Shown one piece after another: positions 35,559 to 44,079 of a stretch of 64,000 nucleotides of DNA (the first letter of the stretch is position 1; each line of letters opens with the position of its first letter). Source of the stretch: Stakelama portus (lineage in GTDB: Bacteria > Pseudomonadota > Alphaproteobacteria > Sphingomonadales > Sphingomonadaceae). The notes below the pieces were generated by a model. It ran no database searches, was not told where the DNA came from, and saw only the letters and a program-made list of their open reading frames with translations. The stretch covers positions 477,900 through 541,899 of the forward strand of contig NZ_QFZL01000004.1 of the NCBI RefSeq assembly GCF_003171655.1. Reading direction: 5' to 3'. Position numbers and translations under genes: made by a program.

Positions 35559-37520
35559 ATGGCCGAGGATGATTTCGAGCTCTGGCTGGGCCGGGTCGGC
35601 AGCGACCGGCCGTTCGCGCATCAGCTGCGCAAGGCCGCCAATCTGGCGGGCGGGGCGCGGCGATCGTCAGGCGCCCGCGCGCGGCGCTTCGACGGCAGCC
35701 GGATTGGTCGCGGTTCCGGGGTCGGGCGGGTGCTTGCATCGTCCGATCGGTTCGCAGGATTTCGCGCACGCCGCGTGATCGTGAAGGCGCGCTTCGTGAA
35801 GCTTGCCGGAACGGGCGCGAAGGCAGCGGTCGCGCACCTGCGTTACCTGCAACGCGACGGCACGACGCGCGAGGGCGAGCGCGGCACGTTGTACGGGCCC
35901 GACCGCGACGTCGCCGATGGCCGCGAATTCCTCGAACGCGGGCAGGGCGACCGCCACCAGTTCCGCTTCATCGTCGCGCCCGAGGATGGCGCGCAATATG
36001 ACGACCTGAAGCCGCTGGTGCGGCGCTGGATGAACCAGGTCGAGCAGGACCTCGGAACCAGGCTCGACTGGGTGGCGGTAGACCACTTCAACACCGGCCA
36101 TCCACATGCCCATGTTCTGGTGCGCGGGAAAGACGATCGCGGCAAGGATCTGATCATCGCCCGGGAATATATCAGCCGCGGTCTCGCCGAGCGCGTCGCC
36201 GAGCTGGTCAACCTCGACCTCGGGCCGCGCACCGACCGTGAGATCTTCGAAAGCCGCCAGCGCGAGGTTAGCCAGGAGCGGTTCACGGGCATCGACCGCA
36301 AGCTGCTCCTCGCGCGCGAGGACGATGGGCTGGTCTCGTCCTGGCACCGCGACGGCATTGAGCAGAGCCTGCGCGCCGCGCGCCTCGGCACGCTTTCGCG
36401 CATGGGACTCGCGACCGAAGAGGAGAAGGGGCGCTATCGCCTAGTCGACGACCTGGAGGAGTCGCTGCGAGCCATCGGCCGGCGCGGAGACATCATCGCA
36501 ATGATGCACGCGCAGATGAAGGAGCGCGCACCCCAGGTGCCGCCGCAAGACTATGCGATCTATAATCCGGCCGAAGGCGAGCCGCTGGTTGGTCGCGTGA
36601 TTGCGCGCGGGCTCGCCGATGAACACACCGATCGCCATTACATGATCGTCGCGGCGACGGATGGGCGCAGCCATTATGTCGACATCGGCAGCCAGTCATT
36701 TGGCGAGTTCCTCGACTCCCCGGAAATCGTGCGGGTGAACCCGCTCGTCCCGAGCGTCCGCGATGTCGATCGCACCGTCGCCGACATCGCCTCTTCCAAT
36801 GACGGCGCCTACAGCATCGACCGGCATCTTCGCCATGATCCAACCTCTACCCAGCGCTTCGCCGAAGCGCATGTCCGCAGGCTCGAAGCGATCCGCCGCG
36901 GCGGGGGCGGCGTGGAGCGCATGCCCGATGGCAGCTGGAGAATCGCGCCCGACCATCTCGACCGCGTGTTCGACTATGAGCGCCGCGCAGCTGAGCGGCG
37001 GCCGGTCGCGCTCGAGGCGCTGTCCGACAAGCCGCTCGACGAGATGACCCGCCACGACGGTGTCACCTGGCTCGACGAGCAGCGGGTTGCGAAGGAGCCC
37101 GAGAAGCTCGAGCGTGGGTTCGGGGCGGAGGTGCGCCGCGCACTGGCACTTCGCCGGCAATGGCTGATCGAGCAGGGACTCGCCTGGCGGGAGGGCGAGA
37201 ACATCCACTTCCGCGGCGACATGATCGCGCAGCTTCGCCAGCGCGAGCTTCGGCAGGTGGCCGGGCAACTCTCGAAGGAGATGCGCCTCGACTATGCCGA
37301 GCACGCCGGCGGCAGTGTCGAGGGTACCTATCGCAAGGCGGTGCAAGTCGGCGCTACCAAATATGCCGTCATCGAGAAGTCGAAGGAGTTCACGCTGGTG
37401 CCGTGGCGCCCGGTGTTGGAGAAGCAGATCGGGCGCTATGTCTCCGGCATCGATCGGGGCGGATCGATCAGCTGGACATTCGGACGCCAGCGCTCGGGTC
37501 CGGAGATCGGCGGGTTCTGA
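35559..37520 (+). CDS. relaxase/mobilization nuclease, VirD2-like with DUF3363
   Basis: The 653-residue protein is a MOB-type relaxase of integrative elements. The N-terminal nuclease domain contains AHLRYLQRDGTT, then DRHQFRFIVAPEDG and the metal-binding histidine motif VDHFNTGHPHAHVLVRG at about residues 172-188. The long C-terminal part matches the DUF3363 region seen in RlxS-type relaxases. It would nick oriT and lead the transferred strand. Coupling protein TraG and the trb/virB genes that usually follow are absent, so transfer would depend on a helper element. Confidence 0.9.
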   Translation: MAEDDFELWLGRVGSDRPFAHQLRKAANLAGGARRSSGARARRFDGSRIGRGSGVGRVLASSDRFAGFRARRVIVKARFVKLAGTGAKAAVAHLRYLQRDGTTREGERGTLYGPDRDVADGREFLERGQGDRHQFRFIVAPEDGAQYDDLKPLVRRWMNQVEQDLGTRLDWVAVDHFNTGHPHAHVLVRGKDDRGKDLIIAREYISRGLAERVAELVNLDLGPRTDREIFESRQREVSQERFTGIDRKLLLAREDDGLVSSWHRDGIEQSLRAARLGTLSRMGLATEEEKGRYRLVDDLEESLRAIGRRGDIIAMMHAQMKERAPQVPPQDYAIYNPAEGEPLVGRVIARGLADEHTDRHYMIVAATDGRSHYVDIGSQSFGEFLDSPEIVRVNPLVPSVRDVDRTVADIASSNDGAYSIDRHLRHDPTSTQRFAEAHVRRLEAIRRGGGGVERMPDGSWRIAPDHLDRVFDYERRAAERRPVALEALSDKPLDEMTRHDGVTWLDEQRVAKEPEKLERGFGAEVRRALALRRQWLIEQGLAWREGENIHFRGDMIAQLRQRELRQVAGQLSKEMRLDYAEHAGGSVEGTYRKAVQVGATKYAVIEKSKEFTLVPWRPVLEKQIGRYVSGIDRGGSISWTFGRQRSGPEIGGF

Positions 37521-37594
37521 GATTCCGCGATAGCGTACCTCGGTGCACCAGCGCGTAGCTGTTCGTTGCAATGGGATTGTCAGAGTCTGCACCC

Positions 37595-38005
37595 ATGCAG
37601 ACCCGCAAGACCCGCCACCAATTCTATTTGCCTGACGAGCTGTCAGCGAAGCTCGAAGCGATGGCCGCGCAGCCTGGCTCATCCAAGACCGCGATCCTCA
37701 CCGATGCGCTGACGGCCTGGTTCGAACGTCGCGCCGGGCATGAGCTGGACCAGCGGTTTGGCACGCGGCTCGACCGCCAGAACCGCATCGCCGACCGGAC
37801 CGAGCAGAAGCTCGACTATCTGACCGAGGCGCTCGGCCTGTTCATCCGCCACCAGCTTACCCTCACCGCGCATCAGCCCGCGTTCGATACCGAGACCAAC
37901 CGGCTCGGTCGCCTCCGATACGAGGAGTTCATGAAGGTCGTCGGCCGCATGCTCGCGCGCGGCGACCCGAACGCCCGGCTCACCCACGTCAATACCAAGG
38001 AATGA
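37595..38005 (+). CDS. CopG-family regulator of a conjugative-transfer module
   Basis: The ~136-residue protein opens with a ribbon-helix-helix domain (TRKTRHQFYLPDELSAKLEA, followed by SSKTAILTDALTAW). A coiled region, RLDRQNRIADRTEQKLDYLTE, comes next. Proteins of this exact type normally sit between traG and trbB in integrative conjugative elements and probably control transfer genes. ATG 37595 matches the usual family start; ATG 37571 is an in-frame alternative. Here it lies directly after the relaxase with no traG or trb genes. Confidence 0.82.
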   Translation: MQTRKTRHQFYLPDELSAKLEAMAAQPGSSKTAILTDALTAWFERRAGHELDQRFGTRLDRQNRIADRTEQKLDYLTEALGLFIRHQLTLTAHQPAFDTETNRLGRLRYEEFMKVVGRMLARGDPNARLTHVNTKE

Positions 38006-38030
38006 GGGTAGACAAATGAAGGAGTCCATC

Positions 38031-38456
38031 ATGAGTCACACGCCGAGCCGCCAGACAGCCAGCCTGTCGCCCATCACGTTGAGGATTGCGGACGCGTGCC
38101 GCATCACCGGCATCGGCCGGTCGAAGTTCTACGAGCTGATCAAGGCCGGTGAGATCGACGTGATCAAGGTTGGCGCCATCACGCTCGTGCCGATGACGAG
38201 CATCCAGGCGCTGCTGGAGCGTGGCCGGTCAGCAATGGGCGAGGGGGCATTCAGTGACCGCCTTCGCGCTGTGATGCACCCGTTTGTGGCGAATGCCATC
38301 CTCACCGCGGCGCTGGCGAAGGTGCCGGACGAGGGCAAGCGGGATCTCGCGTCGTCCAATGCGGACCGGCGTGCAAAAGCCGAGGATGCTCTGGTCGAAT
38401 GTCTAGTCGCCGCGGTCTATGAGGCAGGTATCGAGATAACGGGACGAGTGGATTAG
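38031..38456 (+). CDS. excisionase-type HTH protein
   Basis: The ~141-residue protein has an N-terminal winged HTH of the excisionase/MerR-like type: ITLRIADACRITGIGRSKFYELIKAG with the typical GEIDVIKVGAITLVP wing. The C-terminal half (about 70-141) is helical and holds PFVANAILTAALAK, a motif repeated in the short protein at 28351. ATG 38031 is preferred because AAGGAG lies 6 bases upstream; ATG 38016 is an alternative. It may steer excision of the element or regulate neighbouring genes. The Detocs-like operon starts 69 bp downstream. Confidence 0.75.
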   Translation: MSHTPSRQTASLSPITLRIADACRITGIGRSKFYELIKAGEIDVIKVGAITLVPMTSIQALLERGRSAMGEGAFSDRLRAVMHPFVANAILTAALAKVPDEGKRDLASSNADRRAKAEDALVECLVAAVYEAGIEITGRVD

Positions 38457-38525
38457 CAATTATCGGCTTGCAGGCATCAATTTTACAATTACCCATACTC
38501 AGATCCAAGGAGGTTTAGCGGGATT

Positions 38526-41500
38526 TTGAGTACGTCCGACGACACCGCACTCGAAAGGTTCCAGAACTTACTGCGTGGAGCCATCAACGACCAGCAGCGT
38601 CGCAGCAAGGACGACAAATGGCGTGTTATTCAGTCACGCGCGCGCGTCCGCGTCGCACTTCTCAAAGCGCGGGAGCGCATGCCTCGGCACCACCGCGAGG
38701 ACTACTTCGCTTGGCTTGAAAAGCTGGCGAACGGGCTTGGCACCGAGTTTCGCGACTCACTCGGGCTAGGGGTGACAGCTGGTTCCGCCAAGACTCAAAC
38801 GCTGAGTGTGGAAAGCGAACTCGAGTGGGTTGGATATCGCCTGCGGCCATATGTCGACGACATTCGCTCGTTTCGTGAAAAGGTTACATCGCTCGATATC
38901 GCCTTTTGGGAGGAGCGGCACGAGGAGCTTCGGACAATTGTTGCCGAGATTCGCAATCGCTGGGGAGATTCGATGTGGCTACTCGCGGCCGAACTAGCAA
39001 TCGAGCAAGATTCCCATGGCCTTGAAGCTCAAAAGAAGATCCTTCGTCGTATCCGCGCGCAATATCCCGGCGGACTTCCGGTCTTTCTCGCGTTCTACAT
39101 CAGCCGCCGAAACGAAGAGCGATCAACCTACCGCTCCTTCTTGGATGATTTTACTGAGCGCATGGCGTCATACGACCGCGACCAGGCCCTCAAGACATAC
39201 CTTAATTACAAGATTCTCGGAACGTCGTCCAATTCGGACGAGGCAATTTCCGCAATAGTCGGTTTTGAACAGCAGAATTCAGTATTTGATGTCTACGAGA
39301 CGGTTATCGATCTCCTGCAGCGGTCAGCCGGACAATCGTCATTACCCCATTGGCGAGCGGCCGCAGTTTCACTCCTCGAATCAATGCTGCCATGCGAGGA
39401 CTGGCGCGTCGACAAGTTGCTGGCTGTCTACGGCAACACCATCCCAGTTCTCCGTACCGAAGAAGATATGCCGACTGCTTCCTTCGATGCGGTTGGGCGA
39501 GCGCCGGCATCGGCATTCTGGAGATTGGTCGACGGTAAGATAACGTTTGACGAGGTCCGCGCGGCATCACGCTCTCGAAAGGAAACTCTAGTCACCGATG
39601 TGTTTCGAACGGTGGTCGAGCGCTCGGCCGATTTCGAGGAAGCGTGGTGGCGCCTTGCAAAATTCGCACTCAATTTCGGATTTCTGGCAGGCGTCAGATC
39701 GCTCGGGACCATCACATCCTTCATCACCTCGGGTGTGAGCACGTCGAAGGGTTCGGCTCTGGTCGCCTCGCTGAACGATCACAACATCTCAGTAGCCGAC
39801 ATATTTGCGCTTCGCCGCGACGCTTCGGACGATCAGATGACCTACTGGCGCAATCGCGTGGGTCCGACAGAGCTCGAAAAGTGGCGCGGCGATGTCCGAC
39901 CATCGCTCGTACCTAGCCTAGCGCCGCTCCCATGGCTGCTGCACATTCTTGATCTGCGCACGACCAACGAAATGGCTTCGGCAGATCTTATCGAAAGTGT
40001 GCCTGTTGCATCACTTAACGGCCCGCAAAGGACCATTCGGGCGAACTTGGAATTAGAACTCTTGCTGCAGACCGGGGAGTGGAAAGGCGCGGTTCGCGCA
40101 ATTGCATATCAAGTGGCCTCCAACTCAAACTCAATCCCGGTCTTGCCGGTTCGTCAGGTATTTGCAGATCGGTCGTGGGAGAGCCTTGCTACCGTCGATG
40201 ATAAGTTAGATCTCGCGCTATCGCTGTATACATACTGGAAACAGACCGATGAAAGCATCCATGCTACGTACGTACGCTTCGCATTTGAGGAGGTCCTATT
40301 TGCACAATGCCTCAGTATACCGTCTGATATTATAGTAGATGACATCCGCGCGGACAACAGGGTGGCCTTTTTTCTAAAATTTGTATGCGTTCCGCTTCTT
40401 ATGGATACATCAGGATTCTTTGCTTCAACAACAGAATTACTAGACGAGCGTGTCAGTATTTTAGAGAAGCTGAAGGCCGCGTTGCCCGATCAAGTGGAAA
40501 CATTCCAAGAGGAAATAGACGGCATCCAAGCTGCTAAGCTCATAAAGAGTGGTTTGGAATTTGTTGACAGTAATCGCGTCACTGTCGATGCTAATGCAAT
40601 CGGCCGATGGGCCGAACGCAAATACCGCGGCAGCTACGCGCGCTATCAAGCTTTGAGCGCGGCCGGTATCGGTTCCGATGCTAAATTCGAAGACATTGTC
40701 GATCAACTCCGGGCTGCTACCGATATGAGTAGCGACCTGTTCTCGGTGCCGACGAATGAAGCTGACACCTTGCTTCTGGAAATAATCTTGGGAATTAAGG
40801 ATCAGTTTCTTTCAGATCCGCAGTACGGACTTGAATATTTTCTCGGCAAGCGAATAAGGCACGGTACGATCGCGGGTCACATGCGGGGCCCCGTCGAAGC
40901 TGCGCACCTGATAACCGAACGGCGTACGCTTACATCACCCTACGGAGAAAACGTATTCTGGATCCAGCGTATTACGACCGCGGATGTGGCGCAGCGTCAG
41001 CGTGTTATAGATACCTTTTCGACCTTCTCAGAAGAATATGATAAACTAATCAGCGACGTCCGCGATAAATATTTACACGTCCATAGCACTTCGCATGCGG
41101 ATGGATTATTTAATGTAGTTGTTACAGCGCCGCAATTTCATATTATGAAAGCAGTGGCGACACCAAAGGTAGATTTTGATCACTTTCTGAGCGTATGTCT
41201 TCAAACGTTTTGGGTGCTTTTGACGCCGTCGCTTGCAAACGCGCGCGAGTTCCTGACATCGACCGTGCGCGAGGAAGTCGTCAGGTTGTTCGGCCAACTG
41301 CAACAAAAGTTGGACGAGGCAACAAACAATTCCGATCAAATCCGACTGGCATCAATGGCAATCCAGCAAGCAAGTACTGAGGTCCAGAGAGAGCTTGACA
41401 CGGTAGGAAGTTGGTTCGAACGCGTCGAGGGTGGCCAGTCCTACCGTTTTAGCTTGCGGCATGCCATCGAGATTGCAATCCAATCTACGCTCAAGTCACT

Positions 41501-41969
41501 TACGCCGTTTCGCCCGGAAATAGAGTTTGAAATACCGGAAGAAATGGATACGACGCAATCGTTGCTGCTCCTCCTTTGGGAATTTGTCTTTGTTGTATTT
41601 GACAATGTTCATCGTAGAGCACGCGTCGGTCTGACGCCAAGGCTGAAGTTGTCCTGTCATCTAGACCCGGTGGCTAGGCGACTGCGAATTGTAATCAAAA
41701 ATCCGGTCGGGCGCGACGTCGACGCCATACTAATCAACGCGAAGCTCGCGTCGAAACGCGAGCAAATCGCGGCGGGCGACATCATCAAAGGTGCCTCTGC
41801 TGACCGGGGGTCCGGCTTGCTGAAAGTGGCCTCGCTTGTCCGCGAGATCGCAGGAACGCTTGAATTCGCGCTGGATGAAAGCGCACCTTGCTTCACCACT
41901 GCGATCGAGATTCCGGTCTATATCGTCCACGGCGCGATGACGCTCCCAGTCAATGAGCCCGCCCAATGA
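38526..41969 (+). CDS. dtcA: Detocs-like sensor kinase protein DtcA
   Basis: The 1147-residue protein has a long helical N-terminal region (about 1-870) with no catalytic motif, consistent with a repeat-type sensing domain. A coiled helix pair follows near 930-985, and the C-terminal GHKL-type ATPase domain is at about 990-1135. The N-box is recognisable as E1019 and N1027 in WEFVFVVFDNVHRRA, and the G2 loop as RGSGLLKVASLV (G1095, G1097). A classic DxGxG G1 box is not obvious, so the kinase is divergent. Together with the next two genes it matches Detocs, where DtcA senses phage and phosphorylates DtcC. The start is TTG 38526, 12 bases after a perfect AAGGAGG; ATT 38523 is conceivable. Confidence 0.8.
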   Translation: MSTSDDTALERFQNLLRGAINDQQRRSKDDKWRVIQSRARVRVALLKARERMPRHHREDYFAWLEKLANGLGTEFRDSLGLGVTAGSAKTQTLSVESELEWVGYRLRPYVDDIRSFREKVTSLDIAFWEERHEELRTIVAEIRNRWGDSMWLLAAELAIEQDSHGLEAQKKILRRIRAQYPGGLPVFLAFYISRRNEERSTYRSFLDDFTERMASYDRDQALKTYLNYKILGTSSNSDEAISAIVGFEQQNSVFDVYETVIDLLQRSAGQSSLPHWRAAAVSLLESMLPCEDWRVDKLLAVYGNTIPVLRTEEDMPTASFDAVGRAPASAFWRLVDGKITFDEVRAASRSRKETLVTDVFRTVVERSADFEEAWWRLAKFALNFGFLAGVRSLGTITSFITSGVSTSKGSALVASLNDHNISVADIFALRRDASDDQMTYWRNRVGPTELEKWRGDVRPSLVPSLAPLPWLLHILDLRTTNEMASADLIESVPVASLNGPQRTIRANLELELLLQTGEWKGAVRAIAYQVASNSNSIPVLPVRQVFADRSWESLATVDDKLDLALSLYTYWKQTDESIHATYVRFAFEEVLFAQCLSIPSDIIVDDIRADNRVAFFLKFVCVPLLMDTSGFFASTTELLDERVSILEKLKAALPDQVETFQEEIDGIQAAKLIKSGLEFVDSNRVTVDANAIGRWAERKYRGSYARYQALSAAGIGSDAKFEDIVDQLRAATDMSSDLFSVPTNEADTLLLEIILGIKDQFLSDPQYGLEYFLGKRIRHGTIAGHMRGPVEAAHLITERRTLTSPYGENVFWIQRITTADVAQRQRVIDTFSTFSEEYDKLISDVRDKYLHVHSTSHADGLFNVVVTAPQFHIMKAVATPKVDFDHFLSVCLQTFWVLLTPSLANAREFLTSTVREEVVRLFGQLQQKLDEATNNSDQIRLASMAIQQASTEVQRELDTVGSWFERVEGGQSYRFSLRHAIEIAIQSTLKSLTPFRPEIEFEIPEEMDTTQSLLLLLWEFVFVVFDNVHRRARVGLTPRLKLSCHLDPVARRLRIVIKNPVGRDVDAILINAKLASKREQIAAGDIIKGASADRGSGLLKVASLVREIAGTLEFALDESAPCFTTAIEIPVYIVHGAMTLPVNEPAQ

Positions 41970-42436
41970 ATATCTTACTCATCGAGGACGAAGCGCCGAA
42001 GCGTGACAATATCAGATCACTCCTCGAGCAGATGGGATTAATCGCGTTGGTCTCAGAAGCGCGGTCGGTCGGTAGTGCGATTAGAGCCTTGCGCACGTCT
42101 AGCTTCGATCTGGTGATACTCGATATGTCGCTGCCTACGTTCGACATTGCGGTCGGCGAAAGCGGGGGGCGACCGCAGGGCTTTGGCGGGGTCGAGGTTT
42201 TGCGCTACATGGACCGCTTCAAGCTTCGCTCAGCGGTGATTGTGGTGACCGCATACCCCGCCTTTTCCGAAGGCAATCTCGAAATCGATCTGAAGTCTCT
42301 CACGGACCAGTTGCGCGACCAGCATCCGACGATCTTCAAGGGCATCGTCTTTTACAACTCTATGTTTAGCGAATGGCGCGAAGAATTGCGCGTCGGCATC
42401 GAAGGGCTGCTCCGCGATGAAAATTCTGATCGTTGA
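41966..42436 (+). CDS. dtcB: Detocs-like receiver-only protein DtcB
   Basis: The 156-residue protein is a lone receiver domain without an output domain. The acidic pair E7-D8, the phospho-acceptor D53 in LVILDMSLP and T95 in VIVVTAYP are visible; the usual lysine motif near the C-terminus is not clear. In Detocs the receiver-only DtcB is described as a phosphate sink that prevents accidental activation of the effector. Its start overlaps the dtcA stop by ATGA, and its end overlaps dtcC by 20 bp, so the three genes are translationally coupled. Confidence 0.83.
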   Translation: MNILLIEDEAPKRDNIRSLLEQMGLIALVSEARSVGSAIRALRTSSFDLVILDMSLPTFDIAVGESGGRPQGFGGVEVLRYMDRFKLRSAVIVVTAYPAFSEGNLEIDLKSLTDQLRDQHPTIFKGIVFYNSMFSEWREELRVGIEGLLRDENSDR

Positions 42437-43637
42437 TGACAATAACGCAAAGGTCGAGAAAATCTTGGCAGCCCTCGTAGGCATCGATGGCGTTGACCGA
42501 GACGACTTTGATATCGCATTTACGGTATTCGACGCTAGGCGGATGCTGCGCGATACAGTTTACGACATGATGATACTCGACTTCGTCATGCCGTTCAGAG
42601 CCGGCGACCGGCCCAGGCCGGACAGCGCGGTCGCGCTGCTCACGGAATTGAGAGATCGCGACTCCTTGCACAAGCCAAAGCACATCGTCGGGCTTACCGC
42701 TTTCGAGGCAGGGGTCGAGGCTCTGCAGCCAATTTTCTCACAGCAGACATGGACAATCGCGCGCTACGCCGAAGATGCGGGCGATTGGGCGGGGCAATTG
42801 CGGGCCGCGATCAGCTGGATACGCGAAGCTACTCGCGTCAATGCTCCTCGAGGCTATGAAACCGACGTATGCATCGTGACCGCACTGCAGGCACCGGAAT
42901 ATGAGGCGGTTCTGCGCAACGGCTGGGACTGGTGCTCCGCGGAGCCGGTCGACGACACAACCTTTGTCCGCCGGGGAAGTTTCACGTCCCGCGATCAAAC
43001 TTTTCAAGCCGTGTCGGCGCATTCGCCGAAGATGGGGATGGTGCCGGCGGCACTCATTGCTTCGAAGCTGATCCAGTTAACCGCGCCGCGTCTTATCGTG
43101 ATGGCGGGAATATGCGCAGGCATCAGGAACCGCGCCAATTTTGGCGATCCAATTATCGCGGATCCTTGCTGGAATTGGCAAAGCGGCAAGCATGTCGTGA
43201 AGGATGGCGAGCAAGACTTCGAGATGCGTCCAGAGCAAGTGCCGCTTGCACAACAGTTGCGCGCTCGTTGGGAGCAACTCCGTGGCGATCGTGAGTGGTG
43301 GAGTAAACTACGAGCTGAATGGCCGAGCCCGCCGGATACCGAGCTTAAGGTCCGCCTTGGACCCTCGGTCAGCGGCGCCGCGGTTCTCGCCGACGCGAGC
43401 GTGGTCGAGCAAATCAAGAAGCAGCACGGATCGCTCGTCGGGCTGGAGATGGAATCCTATGGGCTACTCCTCGCAGCGCTCACGGCCTCTTCACCACGAC
43501 CGCTTGCTTTTAGCTGCAAGGCCGTGTGCGATTTGGCAGACGATAAGAAGGATGACCGCTGGCAGGCATATGCCGCTTACACGAGTGCCCGCGCTGTCAC
43601 GGAATTCTGTGAGCGATTCATGTGCGACTTGAGCTGA
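42417..43637 (+). CDS. dtcC: Detocs-like effector DtcC, receiver fused to nucleoside phosphorylase-like nucleosidase
   Basis: The 406-residue protein has an N-terminal receiver domain (about 1-135; D7-D8, acceptor D55 in MMILDFVMP, T94 in VGLTAFE). It is fused to a PNP/MTAN-fold nucleosidase (about 148-404). The nucleosidase has the purine-nucleoside motifs VMAGICAGIRN, GLEMESYG (E344, E346) and a catalytic-type aspartate in AVCDLADDK (D372). In Detocs this effector, once phosphorylated, cleaves ATP to adenine and ribose-5'-triphosphate and stops phage growth. All key residues expected from the fold appear intact. Confidence 0.86.
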   Translation: MKILIVDDNNAKVEKILAALVGIDGVDRDDFDIAFTVFDARRMLRDTVYDMMILDFVMPFRAGDRPRPDSAVALLTELRDRDSLHKPKHIVGLTAFEAGVEALQPIFSQQTWTIARYAEDAGDWAGQLRAAISWIREATRVNAPRGYETDVCIVTALQAPEYEAVLRNGWDWCSAEPVDDTTFVRRGSFTSRDQTFQAVSAHSPKMGMVPAALIASKLIQLTAPRLIVMAGICAGIRNRANFGDPIIADPCWNWQSGKHVVKDGEQDFEMRPEQVPLAQQLRARWEQLRGDREWWSKLRAEWPSPPDTELKVRLGPSVSGAAVLADASVVEQIKKQHGSLVGLEMESYGLLLAALTASSPRPLAFSCKAVCDLADDKKDDRWQAYAAYTSARAVTEFCERFMCDLS

Positions 43638-43713
43638 TGCCGCGCGCACCAGACACGCGCCGAGATGCTTCACCTCGTCAACGACAGCTTTCAAAGCGCC
43701 GTCCCCAAAGCCT

Positions 43714-43920
43714 AAGGTCCGCCTTGGCCCCTCCGCCAGCGACGCCGCTGTTCTTGCCGATGCGGGCGCGATCGAGCAGATCAACAAGCAGCATGGATCA
43801 GGTAGCAAACACTTCGGATCGGATCTTCCGCTCGCGGCCACGAATCGCGAAGCCAAGGCCGTGAGTAAGCCAGAAGAAAACTCACGAGATGTCCGCGTGA
43901 GCGTGCAGACATCCATATAA
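43714..43920 (+). pseudogene. vestige of a second DtcC-type nucleosidase gene
   Basis: Codons 43714-43800 encode KVRLGPSASDAAVLADAG, then AIEQINKQHGS. This 29-residue segment matches dtcC residues 311-339 at about four fifths of positions. The frame stays open to TAA 43918, but the catalytic GLEMES segment that should follow is deleted and replaced by unrelated residues. No start codon or upstream half is present. The remaining bases of the 43638-44079 gap are AT-rich and show no gene. It is probably the remains of a tandem paralogue, not a functional gene. Confidence 0.7.
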
Positions 43921-44079
43921 AGATATTTGATGAATATTTGACACGCGGGCCGCCCTATCAGCTAACCCATTGAAATTATTGGTGACCCCTACGGGAACAG
44001 GTGAAAGGCACTAAGCAACTGAAAATAAATGAATAACTACGAACTAATCAAGTTCGTACCAGCACAAATACCATCAATT

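Noticed and set aside
43975..44005. Sequence resembling the 3' end of a tRNA on the minus strand (GGTGACCCCTACGGGA)
   Set aside because: The T-loop and the rest of a cloverleaf are missing, and it does not match the tRNA-Thr end next to the integrase, so it is not a supported attR.
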